A program made the position numbers and the translations under genes. Under the pieces are notes generated by a model. The model had not been told where the DNA came from, made no database searches, and saw only the letters and a program-made list of their open reading frames with translations. From the NCBI GenBank assembly GCA_027074135.1, contig JALTDM010000023.1:1-36209 (forward strand): 36,209 nt of DNA, written 5' to 3'. This DNA comes from Bacteroidales bacterium. GTDB taxonomy: Bacteria; Bacteroidota; Bacteroidia; Bacteroidales; JALTDM01. This document shows positions 15,758-25,015 of this stretch, one piece after another. The first letter of the stretch is position 1, and each line of letters begins with the position of its first letter.

Positions 15758-16174
15758 CTAATCTCCAAAAAAATCAAAAAGCCATTCTTTTATTTCATCA
15801 CGACTGCGGCGGAATGCTTCTAATTTTTCTTCGTCAGTTCCTTGTGTTCCTGACGGATCTTTAAATTCCTTGTGTACATAATTCTTGCCTCCAGGAAAAA
15901 ACGGACAAGTTTCTTTTGCATTATCACAAACTGTTATCACATAATCAAATGTATCATTCTCAAACTCATATACTGTTTTTGACTGATGGTGTGAAATATC
16001 TATTCCTAATTCTGACATCGCTTTTATTGCAAACAGTTTTACAAAAGTAGCCTCTGTACCAGCACTATATGCATTAAGTTTATCTCCGAAAAAATAATTA
16101 GCCAATCCTTCTGCCATTTGAGATCTAGCAGAATTATGAGTGCATATAAATAATACTTTCAATTTATCAGTCAT
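15758..16174 (-). CDS. arsC: Thioredoxin-coupled arsenate reductase / low-molecular-weight phosphatase fold
   Basis: With the ATG at 16174 the protein has 138 residues (MTDKLKVLF). The phosphatase loop CTHNSARS begins with C11, and C83 and C90 form CDNAKETC. In Staphylococcus plasmid pI258 ArsC the redox cysteines are 10, 82 and 89, so the full relay is present at the same spacing. This supports arsenate reduction over a plain tyrosine phosphatase. The enzyme reduces arsenate to arsenite in the cytoplasm. No ArsB/Acr3 efflux pump or ArsR is in view. The ATG lies 2 bases after the stop of the small Cys-rich gene; a TTG six bases further upstream (16180) is a less likely start. Confidence 0.87.
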   Translation of the reverse strand: MTDKLKVLFICTHNSARSQMAEGLANYFFGDKLNAYSAGTEATFVKLFAIKAMSELGIDISHHQSKTVYEFENDTFDYVITVCDNAKETCPFFPGGKNYVHKEFKDPSGTQGTDEEKLEAFRRSRDEIKEWLFDFFGD

Positions 16175-16176
16175 AT

Positions 16177-16368
16177 TCAAGATATTTTATTTGTAGTTAT
16201 GTGGTTTATTTTCCCGTTCTTTAAATCTTTTAGTTGGCATGTAGAATTACCACACATACTGCATGGATTAACATCTTTTCTAAACAACCCAACAACCTTC
16301 CACAGCTGCCTGAAAGCTAAACTGAAAGCGACAAAAACTATTATCCACGCAACTATATCATAAATCAT
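16177..16368 (-). CDS. FeoB-associated small Cys-rich membrane protein
   Basis: The 63-residue protein starts at the ATG at 16368, which overlaps the feoB stop by 4 bases (ATGA). It has one N-terminal membrane helix (IVAWIIVFVAFSLAF), a short basic stretch, then a Cys-rich tail NPCSMCGNSTCQLK with three cysteines. This is the layout of the FeoB-associated Cys-rich proteins found downstream of feoB in many anaerobes. They are thought to replace FeoC, but their biochemical role is not settled. A longer frame running up to 16500 starts inside feoB and is not the gene. Confidence 0.8.
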   Translation of the reverse strand: MIYDIVAWIIVFVAFSLAFRQLWKVVGLFRKDVNPCSMCGNSTCQLKDLKNGKINHITTNKIS

Positions 16369-18743
16369 AACAAAAGTCCTCCAATTTGATAAACTAAAAA
16401 TCCGAATATCCACGCCAAACCAGTGGTATAAACCATCATAAACGTAGGCCAAGTCCATGTGCCTGTTTCTTTGTAAACCGTGGCAATGGTAGCGACACAT
16501 GGAAAATACAATAAAACAAATACTAAAAATGCAAGTGCAGTTAATTTGTTAAAAACAGGGGCTCCATCGCTTTTCCTTGCTGTTTTCAGTGCTTGTTTTA
16601 AATCTTTTTGATCGTCACCACTCCCAACATATAACACGCCCATCGTACTGACTATCACTTCTTTCCCGGACACTCCCGCAATTACGGCAACAGTTTCTCT
16701 CCAATCAAATCCTAATGGAGCAAATGCAGGCTGAACTGCACGTCCTATTTGACCTATGTATGAATTATATAAAGTTGTCTTGTGAGTTTCTTTTATATCT
16801 TTCTCCGGCCGGGGAAAATAACCTAAAAACCATATAATTATTGAGGCAACTAAAATTATACCCCCCATTTTATTCAAATATTGCAGAGCTTTATGCCACA
16901 TATGCCTTAATGTAGATTTCATCGTCGGCATTCTGTACGGTGGTAATTCCATTACAAACGGAACCTCTTTTTTGTTGAAAAATATTTTTTTGAAAATAAT
17001 AGCTATTAAAATAGCAACGGAAATACCCAATAAATACAAAAAGAAAATAACTGATCCTGCACGGTGTGGGAAAAAAGTTCCTGCAATTAAAATGTAAACA
17101 GGCAAGCGTGCACTGCAAGACATAAAAGGATTTATCAAAATGGTGAGCAATCTGTCGTTTTTGCTTTCTATCGTTCGAGTAGCCATTATTGCCGGCACAT
17201 TACAACCAAATCCCATAATAAGCGGTATAAATGACTTGCCGTGCAAACCTATTTTATGCATCAACTTATCCATAATAAAAGCCGCCCGTGCCATATATCC
17301 TGTATCTTCCATGAATGATATAAAGAAAAATAGTATCAAAATGTTAGGCAAGAACACTATTACACTTCCAACACCACCTACAATACCATCGACAAGCAAA
17401 TCTCTTAACATTCCTGTAGGCAAAATCATATTTAAAACATCTTTCAACCAAACAATAATATAATCAATCCAATCCATAGGATATTTTCCCAACCAAAAAG
17501 TTCCTTCGAACATCACCAAAAGAAAAAATAAAAATATAGGGAACCCTAAAAATTTATGTGTAAGTATATTATCAAGTTTATTAGTACCTATGTGAGAATT
17601 TTTATTCCCTTCTAAATAAGTTTCTTTAAGCGCTCCTCTTACAAAAGCATAACGCGAATTTACAATCAAGTCGTCCACTTCTTTTTCACTACCTAAATGC
17701 TCTTTAGTCTTTTGGCGGTAATTATATGTTTTTTTCCTTATTTGTTTATAATTATTAAAGGACTTTGATTTTTGCATAATCAACGGGTCTTGCTCCAATA
17801 ATTTTATTGCCAAAAAGCGTGGTGATACAGCATTAGATAACGAACTTCCCGTTTTTTCAGCAGTTAACTCTTCTGCTAATTCAGAAACAAAACGTTCTAT
17901 AGGTTTTTGATACCTTATAATGACATTTCTTTGATTATCGTTTTCGTAAGTATCTATTATTGACTGTAATACTTCACCGATACCAATTTTTTTACTACCT
18001 ATTGTTGGAACAAGTTTAACTCCCAACATTCCCCCAAGTAACTTATAATCTAGATGTGAACCTGTCTTTTGCAACTCATCATACATATTAAGTGCAACCA
18101 CCAACTTGAGGTTTGTTTCCAAAAGCTGCGTTGTCAAATACAAGTTCCGTTCAATATTTCCTGCATCTGCCACATTTAAAACAACATCAGGTATGTCGGT
18201 TATCAAATGGTTCAATACAAATTTTTCTTCAGGAGAATATGCAGTTAGCGAATAAGTACCAGGTAAGTCGATAAAATTGATTCTATATCCTTTAAAAGTC
18301 GTACTACCTTTTTTTGCATCAACTGTAACACCGCTGTAATTCCCCACATGTTCAACTGAACCGGTAAAATAATTAAACAACGTGGTTTTACCACAATTAG
18401 GATTACCTACAAGTGCAACATTTATAACCTTTTGCTTATGTGTCTTAGAGCTGAAATTGGAATTATTTTTTAAATTATATGTCTGAGAAATCTCTTCCGC
18501 ACTTATTTTAAAATCATCAAAATCTTTACTCACTTCAATCAACTCCGCTTCACTACGTCTAAGACTCACTTCAAAATTCATTATTTTGTAGTCAACTGGG
18601 TCTTGTAAAGGTGCTTGCCTAACAACCTCAATAATCCGTCCTTCCACAAAGCCAAGCTCTGCCATCCTTTTCTTAAATTCACGGTGTCCTTTGACTTTTA
18701 CAATTACACCTCTTTCTTTATTTTTCAGTTCTACCAGTTTCAT
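16365..18743 (-). CDS. feoB: FeoA-FeoB fusion ferrous iron transporter
   Basis: The 792-residue protein fuses two parts. Residues 1 to about 72 are a FeoA SH3-like domain (KKRMAELGFVEG). A linker leads to the FeoB G domain with G1 GNPNCGKT (113-120), G2 T140, G3 DLPG (159-162) and G4 NMYD (219-222), the NMxD form being usual for FeoB. A helical regulatory part and a membrane domain follow, with the Gate motifs (GFGCNVPAIMATRTIE, PFMSCSARLPVYILI and VSGKEVIVSTMGVLY). It imports Fe2+ across the inner membrane. The fused FeoA should keep the two parts at equal dose. It heads an operon with a small Cys-rich gene and arsC. The upstream gap of about 100 bases to rnpB shows no clean promoter match. 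Confidence 0.95.
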   Translation of the reverse strand: MKLVELKNKERGVIVKVKGHREFKKRMAELGFVEGRIIEVVRQAPLQDPVDYKIMNFEVSLRRSEAELIEVSKDFDDFKISAEEISQTYNLKNNSNFSSKTHKQKVINVALVGNPNCGKTTLFNYFTGSVEHVGNYSGVTVDAKKGSTTFKGYRINFIDLPGTYSLTAYSPEEKFVLNHLITDIPDVVLNVADAGNIERNLYLTTQLLETNLKLVVALNMYDELQKTGSHLDYKLLGGMLGVKLVPTIGSKKIGIGEVLQSIIDTYENDNQRNVIIRYQKPIERFVSELAEELTAEKTGSSLSNAVSPRFLAIKLLEQDPLIMQKSKSFNNYKQIRKKTYNYRQKTKEHLGSEKEVDDLIVNSRYAFVRGALKETYLEGNKNSHIGTNKLDNILTHKFLGFPIFLFFLLVMFEGTFWLGKYPMDWIDYIIVWLKDVLNMILPTGMLRDLLVDGIVGGVGSVIVFLPNILILFFFISFMEDTGYMARAAFIMDKLMHKIGLHGKSFIPLIMGFGCNVPAIMATRTIESKNDRLLTILINPFMSCSARLPVYILIAGTFFPHRAGSVIFFLYLLGISVAILIAIIFKKIFFNKKEVPFVMELPPYRMPTMKSTLRHMWHKALQYLNKMGGIILVASIIIWFLGYFPRPEKDIKETHKTTLYNSYIGQIGRAVQPAFAPLGFDWRETVAVIAGVSGKEVIVSTMGVLYVGSGDDQKDLKQALKTARKSDGAPVFNKLTALAFLVFVLLYFPCVATIATVYKETGTWTWPTFMMVYTTGLAWIFGFLVYQIGGLLL

Positions 18744-18848
18744 ATAAATACAAACAATGGATTGAATTTGTAAAATTACATTAAGCCAACCAGTTGGAAA
18801 TAACCTTTTTTAGGTATTTAAAAAAGGAAGATATTTTATGTAATAAAA

Positions 18849-19200
18849 AAGCAGCAGGTCTGTAAGCCGGATTCTGTAACTGTTCCGCAAGGAAACAGTT
18901 TTCCGTCATTTATCTGATGCGGCCTACCCTCCTACTCGGGCGGGACCACCCTCAAACGCAGGTTTACTTGGCCTTGCAGCCCGCAGCCGGTACGGCTACC
19001 GCTGTTACCAACGGTACCGGTAGGCTCTTACCCTACCTTTTCACCCTTGCCGGCATACCCGTAGATCTGCTTAGGCGGTTGTTTTCTGTTACCGGTACTT
19101 GCCCTCACGGACAACTCCCGTTTCGGAAGTGCGAAGCCCTTCGCTGTCCGGACTTTCCTCTCCTACAACATGGCAGAAGCGACGGAACGACCTGCTGCTT
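18849..19200 (-). ncRNA. rnpB: RNase P RNA
   Basis: The minus strand carries the conserved bacterial RNase P RNA core: GAGAGGAAAGTCCGGACAGC near the 5' end (about 19164-19145) and AGAATCCGGCTTACAG near the 3' end. The ends pair as helix P1, with AAGCAGCAGGTC at 19200-19189 against GACCTGCTGCTT near 18849, and a T run follows as terminator. The length of about 350 bases is normal for type A. It lies 31 bases downstream of the phosphohexomutase gene. The plus-strand frame across it is spurious. Confidence 0.95.
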
Positions 19201-19231
19201 ATCTTATACTGCAAAACAAATAAAAAGTTGC

Positions 19232-20935
19232 TTATTCCACAAACTTTTCTATTTCGGCAGTGATGTTTTCAATTTTTTTGTGCAATGCCATTTTTGACTT
19301 GTTGCTTTCAAACTTAGATTTTACGCTTATGTAAAATTTAATTTTAGGCTCTGTGCCGGATGGCCTTACAGATAATTTTGTTCCGTCATCATACACAAAT
19401 TGCAATACATTAGAAACTGGAAATCCCAGCAGAGGCTTTTCACCTTCATTATCAAAAATCTTTTGCAACTTATAATCAAAAGTTCTTTCTATCTTCATTC
19501 CCTGCAGCTCAAGCGGATTCCTTCGTAACTTTTCCATAATTTCAGCAATTTGTGCAGCACCTTGTGCTCCTTTTTTCACAACATTTATCAAATGTTCGGC
19601 GTACAAACTGTATTCAGCATAAATATCATCCAGTATGTCAATAAGTGTTTTGCCTTGTGATTTTGCCCATGCTGCTGCTTCCGCCAACAATACGCCGGTG
19701 GAAATTGCATCTTTGTCCCTTGTGTAATCTCCCGTCAAAAATCCATAACTTTCTTCTCCGCCGCAAATGAACCTTTGTTTACCTTCGTTCAGCTTGATTT
19801 GTTCTGCAATGTATTTAAAACCGGTAAGTACTTCTATACACCTCACACAAAAAGATTCTGCAATATCGCAAAGCAAATCAGTGGTTACAATTGTTTTTAC
19901 AATGAAATCGGTAGATTTTAAGTCTTTTTTGTGTTTAAGAATGTAATAGGTTAGCAGTGAAGCAATTTGATTGCCGTTAATCAGTTCTATGTTGCCTTGA
20001 TGCTTTACTCCTGCAGCAACTCTATCTGCATCGGGGTCGGTAGCCAGCACAAGGTCTGCACCTTCTTGTTTGGCAAGTTTTATTGCCAGAGACAATGCTT
20101 CTGCATTTTCGGGGTTGGGTGATTTTACGGTTGGGAAATTGCCGTCGGGAACAGCTTGTTGTGGCTCTGTAGTTATATTTTCAAACCCGTATGCTTCCAA
20201 TATCCTCGGCATCATTTTTATTCCTGTGCCGTGAATTGGTGTGTAAACTATTTTCAAATCTTTTTTCAGATTTGGATTTACGGAAAGTTTTGTTATTTCG
20301 CTTATGTACGCTTTGTCAATTTCTTCGCCGATTACGGAAATAAGTGATTCGTTTTTGTTGAAGTTTATTTGAGATACGGAATTTATGTTTTTTACTTCCG
20401 CTATAATGTTTCTATCGTGTGGTGGTACTATTTGTCCTCCGTCTTCCCAATAAACTTTGTATCCATTATATTCTTTTGGATTGTGTGATGCGGTAATGAC
20501 TATTCCGCTTTGGCAATTCAAGTACCTGACGGCAAAAGAAAGTTCGGGAGTAGGGCGGATATCGTCAAATATGTAAACTTTTATGCCGTTTGCACTCAAA
20601 ATTTCTGCAGCAGTGGTTGTAAACAATTTACTGTTGTTGCGGCTGTCATAGGCTATTACCACTTTAATTTCTTTGCCTTCAAATGACTTGTTCAGGTAAT
20701 TTGCAAGACCTTGTGTGACCATTCCGACAGTATAAATATTCATTCTATTAGTTCCTACGCCCATTATACCACGCAAACCGCCGGTACCAAACTCCAAGTC
20801 TTTATAAAAAGCGTCTATCAATTCTTTTTCATCGTTTTCCAGTATATATTTCACTTGCTTGCGAGTTTCTTCGTCAAACTCATTGCCAAGCCAAACTTGA
20901 GCTTTTTTCTTTATTTCTTTAATATTCAGTTCCAT
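19232..20935 (-). CDS. Phospho-sugar mutase (phosphoglucomutase/phosphomannomutase family)
   Basis: The 567-residue protein has the alpha-D-phosphohexomutase motifs in order: active-site serine S150 in TASHNPKEYNGYK, the metal loop TDPDADR with D300, D302 and D304, the sugar-binding GGEESYGFL, and the phosphate-binding SGTEPKIKFY near the C-terminus. The N-terminal DLEFGTGGLRGIMGVGTNRM is typical of the longer PgcA/PGM2-like group. It interconverts hexose 1- and 6-phosphates; glucose versus mannose or ribose preference cannot be read here. It follows the rmlD-like gene by about 100 bases. Confidence 0.93.
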   Translation of the reverse strand: MELNIKEIKKKAQVWLGNEFDEETRKQVKYILENDEKELIDAFYKDLEFGTGGLRGIMGVGTNRMNIYTVGMVTQGLANYLNKSFEGKEIKVVIAYDSRNNSKLFTTTAAEILSANGIKVYIFDDIRPTPELSFAVRYLNCQSGIVITASHNPKEYNGYKVYWEDGGQIVPPHDRNIIAEVKNINSVSQINFNKNESLISVIGEEIDKAYISEITKLSVNPNLKKDLKIVYTPIHGTGIKMMPRILEAYGFENITTEPQQAVPDGNFPTVKSPNPENAEALSLAIKLAKQEGADLVLATDPDADRVAAGVKHQGNIELINGNQIASLLTYYILKHKKDLKSTDFIVKTIVTTDLLCDIAESFCVRCIEVLTGFKYIAEQIKLNEGKQRFICGGEESYGFLTGDYTRDKDAISTGVLLAEAAAWAKSQGKTLIDILDDIYAEYSLYAEHLINVVKKGAQGAAQIAEIMEKLRRNPLELQGMKIERTFDYKLQKIFDNEGEKPLLGFPVSNVLQFVYDDGTKLSVRPSGTEPKIKFYISVKSKFESNKSKMALHKKIENITAEIEKFVE

Positions 20936-20978
20936 AGAATAAATTTTTATTTAACATTTTTTTCACCTCTGTGTATAT

Positions 20979-21023
20979 CCCCTCAATATGAGGAGAGCTT
21001 AAATTTTCTCCCTTGAGGGAGAA
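20979..21023. repeat. Tandem palindromes between two genes (REP-like or terminator)
   Basis: Two short inverted repeats stand close together: CCTCA-ATA-TGAGG at 20981-20993, and TTCTCCCT-TG-AGGGAGAA at 21006-21023. Neither is followed by a clean T run. They may weaken transcription between the rmlD-like and mutase genes. They also resemble palindromic intergenic repeats seen in many Bacteroidota genomes. There is one copy in this window. Confidence 0.4.
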
Positions 21024-21035
21024 TTAAGGGGGTAA

Positions 21036-21923
21036 TTACTTATTGCTTTTATACCCTAATTTCTTCAGACAACGTTTCAATGCGTTTCGCCAATATGGTA
21101 TTTCCACACCGTAAATTGTTTTAATCTTTGTTTTGTCAAGCACCGAAAAATGTGGTCTCTTTGCCGGTGTTGGAAATTCTTCGGTTTTTATAGGTATTAC
21201 TTTTTTATCTATGCCTGCAAGTTCCAAAATATTAACAGCAAAGTCGTACCAACTTGCAACTCCTTCATTAGAAAAATGATAAATACCCGGTTGAAAGAAA
21301 TTGTTTTTAATATCTTTTTCCAAAATGTGCAAAATGACCTTTGCCAAATCAGCAGCATAAGTAGGTGTTCCTACTTGGTCACTTACTATACGAAGTTCAT
21401 CTTTTTCGTCGGCAAGCCTCAAAATCGTTTTTACAAAGTTGTGTCCAAAGGATGAATATAGCCACGATGTTCTGATAATCAATACATTGTCGTTGTCTTG
21501 TATCCGCTTTTCTCCTTCCAGTTTGGTTTTACCGTAAACTCCCGTAGGGTTTACTTCGTCTTCTTCCGTGTAAGGAGTGTTTTTTTCCCCGTCAAATACA
21601 TAATCGGTAGATATGTGAATCATTTTTACTTCCGGGTTGTACTCCATGGCGGCTTTCAGTAAAATTTCTGGAGCATTGGTATTTACCATTTTTGCCTGCC
21701 CGGGCTCAGATTCTGCTTTGTCCACGGCTGTATATGCCGCACAATTTACCACATAATCAATCGGATTTTTTGCAAAAAAACAAAAAACCGATCTGTCGTC
21801 TGTTAAGTCCAATTCATCAATATCAACAAATACAAAGTCCAAAAAAGGAACTGCCGCAGACAGTTCCTTTAATTCGTTTCCGAGTTGCCCTTTGGCACCT
21901 GTCACCAAAACTTGTTTGTTCAT
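21036..21923 (-). CDS. rfbD: dTDP-4-dehydrorhamnose reductase (RmlD/RfbD) family
   Basis: The 295-residue protein is a short-chain-type reductase with the NAD(P) motif TGAKGQLG at 8-15, the STDYVFDG segment at 105-112 and the YxxxK pair Y130/K134 (VYGKTK), all typical of RmlD. It would reduce dTDP-4-dehydro-L-rhamnose to dTDP-L-rhamnose for cell-surface polysaccharide. The companion genes rmlA, rmlB and rmlC are not here. Its ATG shares one base with the pepD stop (TAATG), so translation is coupled to a dipeptidase of unrelated function. Confidence 0.9.
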   Translation of the reverse strand: MNKQVLVTGAKGQLGNELKELSAAVPFLDFVFVDIDELDLTDDRSVFCFFAKNPIDYVVNCAAYTAVDKAESEPGQAKMVNTNAPEILLKAAMEYNPEVKMIHISTDYVFDGEKNTPYTEEDEVNPTGVYGKTKLEGEKRIQDNDNVLIIRTSWLYSSFGHNFVKTILRLADEKDELRIVSDQVGTPTYAADLAKVILHILEKDIKNNFFQPGIYHFSNEGVASWYDFAVNILELAGIDKKVIPIKTEEFPTPAKRPHFSVLDKTKIKTIYGVEIPYWRNALKRCLKKLGYKSNK

Positions 21924-23386
21924 TATGCTTCAGGTATGTTTTCTATTACATCTTTCAACAAATCATAAAATTTCTTAACAGTTTCAATTTCAATTCTTTC
22001 GTCAGGTGAATGCACGTCTTTCAATGTCGGACCGAATGAAATCATATCCAGATAAGGATATTTTTCAAGGAACAATCCGCATTCAAGCCCTGCGTGAATA
22101 GACCTTACAACAGGCATTTTGCCGAAAAGCTTTTTGTATGAGTTTTCGGCAATTTTTAATACTGTAGAATCAGGATTTGGTGTCCAGCCCGGATATTCAC
22201 CACCGTGTTCCACTTTGGCTCCAGCAAGCGTAAATACTGCTTCTATGGCATTGGCAATATCGTATTTTGCTGAATTTATTTCGCTGCGTTGGCTGGTGGT
22301 AACTTCAATGGTGTTTTCGTCAATATATTTGATAGAAGCTAAGTTTGTAGAAGTTTCTACCAGTCCGGGCATTCTCTTGCTCATTGCAATTACACCGTTT
22401 GGCAAGCCGTAAATGGCATTCAGTAAGCGGTCTTTTGTGTTTTCGTCTATTACATATTCAGGTAATTCATGTGAACCGAGTTCAAGTTTAATGTCCGGTT
22501 CCACAATTTTTATTTCGTTTTCTATGTCAGCTATAAATTTGTTGAAATCAGCTCTTGCTTCTTCTTTGTGTTTGTGCGGAACAGTGAATACCGCATAAGC
22601 TTCTCTCGGTATGGCATTCCTTAAGTTACCACCTTCAAATTTATAAAGTTCAATACCGTATTTTTTGTTCATTGTCCATAAGTAGCGGTTAAGGATTTTG
22701 ATAGCATTCCCGCGGTTTTTGTTGATGTCGTCTCCAGAGTGACCGCCTTTCAAGCCTGATATTTTAATTTCGAGGGCTTGGTGGCTCTGAAGAGCAGGTT
22801 TGGTATGGAAGTTAAATTGTGCTACTGTATCAAGACCTCCTGCACAACCGATAAAAATTTCTCCTTCGTCTTCTGAATCCAAGTTCAGCAAAATTTTACC
22901 TTCAAAAAATCCTTCTTCCAAATTAAATGCTCCTGTCAAACCTGTTTCTTCATCTACCGTAAACAGTGCTTCTATAGGTCCGTGCTTTACGCTGTCGTCA
23001 ATTAGTATTGCCATTTGAGCTGCCATTCCGATACCATCGTCAGCTCCCAGTGTTGTTCCTTCTGCAGTTACCCAACCGTCTTCTATTTTTACTTTAATGG
23101 GGTCAGTGTCAAAATTATGAGGTACATCGCTGTTTTTTTCGCAAACCATATCCATGTGGCTTTGCAATACTACAGGTACACGGTTTTCATATCCTGGAGT
23201 GGCAGGCTTTTTCATAAGAACGTTACCCGCTTTATCGGTTTTTACTTCTATGTTGTGTTTTTTTGCCCATTCTATAAGGAAGTTCCTTATTTTTTCTTCT
23301 TTTTTAGAGCATCTCGGTATTTTGGTTATTTCATCAAAAATTTGCCAAACGAGTTTAGGTTCCAATTCTCTTATTGTTGTTGCCAT
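21923..23386 (-). CDS. pepD: Aminoacyl-histidine dipeptidase (peptidase D, M20C)
   Basis: From the ATG at 23386 the product has 487 residues (MATTIRELEPKLVW). Metal and catalytic residues are H77 and D79 in SHMDM, D116 in GADDG, and E146/E147 in DEETG; a late SIHAGLECG carries a further ligand. This is the M20C (PepD/cytosol nonspecific dipeptidase) arrangement, and the enzyme cleaves Xaa-His and related dipeptides in the cytoplasm. The frame also opens 10 codons earlier at 23416, but a -7 promoter box at 23414-23421 would place transcription start after that codon, so the shorter start is preferred. rfbD follows with a one-base overlap. Confidence 0.92.
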   Translation of the reverse strand: MATTIRELEPKLVWQIFDEITKIPRCSKKEEKIRNFLIEWAKKHNIEVKTDKAGNVLMKKPATPGYENRVPVVLQSHMDMVCEKNSDVPHNFDTDPIKVKIEDGWVTAEGTTLGADDGIGMAAQMAILIDDSVKHGPIEALFTVDEETGLTGAFNLEEGFFEGKILLNLDSEDEGEIFIGCAGGLDTVAQFNFHTKPALQSHQALEIKISGLKGGHSGDDINKNRGNAIKILNRYLWTMNKKYGIELYKFEGGNLRNAIPREAYAVFTVPHKHKEEARADFNKFIADIENEIKIVEPDIKLELGSHELPEYVIDENTKDRLLNAIYGLPNGVIAMSKRMPGLVETSTNLASIKYIDENTIEVTTSQRSEINSAKYDIANAIEAVFTLAGAKVEHGGEYPGWTPNPDSTVLKIAENSYKKLFGKMPVVRSIHAGLECGLFLEKYPYLDMISFGPTLKDVHSPDERIEIETVKKFYDLLKDVIENIPEA

Positions 23387-23413
23387 TTTTTTATGTTTTT
23401 TTGTTATCCTTTG

Positions 23414-23421
23414 CAAATGTA
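23414..23421 (-). promoter_or_regulatory. Bacteroidota -7 box for pepD-rfbD
   Basis: TACATTTG on the minus strand matches TAnnTTTG and lies 27 bases before the ATG at 23386. Its position rules out the longer start at 23416. No clear -33 box is visible. Confidence 0.5.
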
Positions 23422-23488
23422 AATATTAAAATTAAAAAGAGGTAATGATAGTGGAGATTATTAGTTTTTATTTTTAATTTTTTTAACA

Positions 23489-23523
23489 AAAAAGGCTGCC
23501 TTTGTAAAAGACAGCCTCTTTTC
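23489..23523 (-). terminator. Intrinsic terminator downstream of the FadL-like gene
   Basis: On the minus strand AGGCTG (23498-23493 region) and its partner CAGCCT (23512-23517) form a stem around a 13-base loop, followed by TTTTTTG. The stem repeats the GGCTGTCTTT wording of the terminator at 1624-1654. It lies about 20 bases past the stop at 23542. Confidence 0.75.
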
Positions 23524-23541
23524 CGGTAAGCTATTTCTTAA

Positions 23542-24984
23542 TTAAAATCTTACCCCTACAGTTGCTGTAAAGTAATTAAGAGATTGATTAGCATTAATGG
23601 CACTTACCGGTTTATCTTCCAATTTATATGGATAAATTACAGTTTTCTTTTGCAATAATGAATATGTAAGGTCAAGGTATAAACTTTCGCCTCTTATTCT
23701 TACTCCTCCGTTATAATTTATGGCATATAGGCTTTTATCTGTTTTGTAAGGGCTGGAATAGTAACCTACACCGCCTCTCAAGGCAATTATACCAATATTA
23801 TATTCTATACCACCTCTTATGTTAAGTCCCCAGGTATATAGGTTTGAAATATTGTTATTTTCTGTTGTAAAGTTATAATCATCACTTTTTAATCTGGCAC
23901 TGCCGTAATTCACGCCTTCAATATCCAGAGATAATATGCCGTTTTGTGAAAAAACTATTCCGAGAGAGCCAATAAATCTTGCCGGAGTTATCAAACTATA
24001 TTCGTATTTGTTTTTTGTAGAAGAAATTGTAAAAGCACTTGTATCAAAATGTGTATCCATTTTAGTCCAATAATCATCTTCCATACTGAAAAATGTAGGT
24101 GTATGAACTGCCAATCCTATACGAAACATACGGTTTATTTTGTATAATAATCCGAATTTGAGATTTGCACCGGTACCATCCGTATTCAAGTTATCGGTAA
24201 AAGTAAAATAATAAAAATCAGGTATGGAATCATATTGGTCGGCTTCTGTAATAATTTTTTTGTGAGAATAGTTTATTGTTTGGATATTAAACGAAGCACC
24301 CAGGTACAATTTATTTTCATAGTTTCCTGCAAAAGCAAAATTGAATTCTCCAAGTCCGCCTTTTGACGATTGTTCATAAGATTGCAGTTCTCCGTATTTA
24401 CCGTCATAAACATTGTGATATGTAGAAGTGGTGCCGGGAACTGTATCAATCAAATATGTGTTGAATGCAAGTCCTTCTTCAAATTCATATAAAGCATTAG
24501 GCGGATTACCATTTGCCATTTGAACAAAATAATCAGCCAAAGAACTTGTATTATTTATCCCTTGTGCATTAATATCGTTTCTAAAATCCGCCAATCTGTT
24601 ATATGTTTCTGCAAAATTTGTATTTATCCACCCTTCTTTTTTATCATTAGAACTAAATGTAAGAACCATACCTAAATTATTAAACTGTACTCCATAGGAA
24701 AAGTCATTAAGTTTATTATCCAAATAATTTGAATTTGTACTGTTGAAAACAAACGATGGAGTTATGGTTACTACTGAATTATGTCTGTAAACTCCCAATC
24801 CCGCAGGATTTTGTGCTGTCAAACTAAGATCTGCTCCCAATGCTCCAAATCCACCACCCATTGCCGAAAAACGAGCTGTTCCCATAGGTGTGAGGAATGA
24901 ATATCTCAACGCATCATCTTCGTTTTGAGCAAACAGCCCTAATCCTGTTGTTAGTAAAACCAATATTGCAATGATTTTTTTCAT
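23542..24984 (-). CDS. FadL/OmpP1-like outer-membrane beta-barrel protein
   Basis: The 480-residue protein has a signal peptide (MKKIIAILVLLTTGLGLFAQ). The segment after it, FLTPMGTARFSAMGGGFGAL then SLTAQNPAGLGVYR, is the N-terminal hatch region typical of the OmpP1/FadL/TodX-like family in Bacteroidota. Alternating beta-strand patterns fill the rest, and the chain ends TATVGVRF with a terminal aromatic residue, the usual outer-membrane sorting signal. The family takes up hydrophobic compounds, but the substrate is unknown here. The gene starts 31 bases after the Tyr-rich lipoprotein gene and is probably co-transcribed with it. It ends at the terminator at 23493-23517. Confidence 0.82.
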   Translation of the reverse strand: MKKIIAILVLLTTGLGLFAQNEDDALRYSFLTPMGTARFSAMGGGFGALGADLSLTAQNPAGLGVYRHNSVVTITPSFVFNSTNSNYLDNKLNDFSYGVQFNNLGMVLTFSSNDKKEGWINTNFAETYNRLADFRNDINAQGINNTSSLADYFVQMANGNPPNALYEFEEGLAFNTYLIDTVPGTTSTYHNVYDGKYGELQSYEQSSKGGLGEFNFAFAGNYENKLYLGASFNIQTINYSHKKIITEADQYDSIPDFYYFTFTDNLNTDGTGANLKFGLLYKINRMFRIGLAVHTPTFFSMEDDYWTKMDTHFDTSAFTISSTKNKYEYSLITPARFIGSLGIVFSQNGILSLDIEGVNYGSARLKSDDYNFTTENNNISNLYTWGLNIRGGIEYNIGIIALRGGVGYYSSPYKTDKSLYAINYNGGVRIRGESLYLDLTYSLLQKKTVIYPYKLEDKPVSAINANQSLNYFTATVGVRF

Positions 24985-25015
24985 GATTATAATTTTTTAT
25001 TGTTAAACAACTGAA

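Noticed and set aside
16177..16500. 107-codon minus-strand frame ahead of arsC
   Set aside because: Its first 44 codons lie inside feoB in another frame. The real gene is the 63-codon part from 16368, which overlaps the feoB stop as ATGA.
18917..19297. Plus-strand open frame of 126 codons
   Set aside because: It runs across the RNase P RNA on the opposite strand; its composition reflects the structured RNA and it has no protein-family features.
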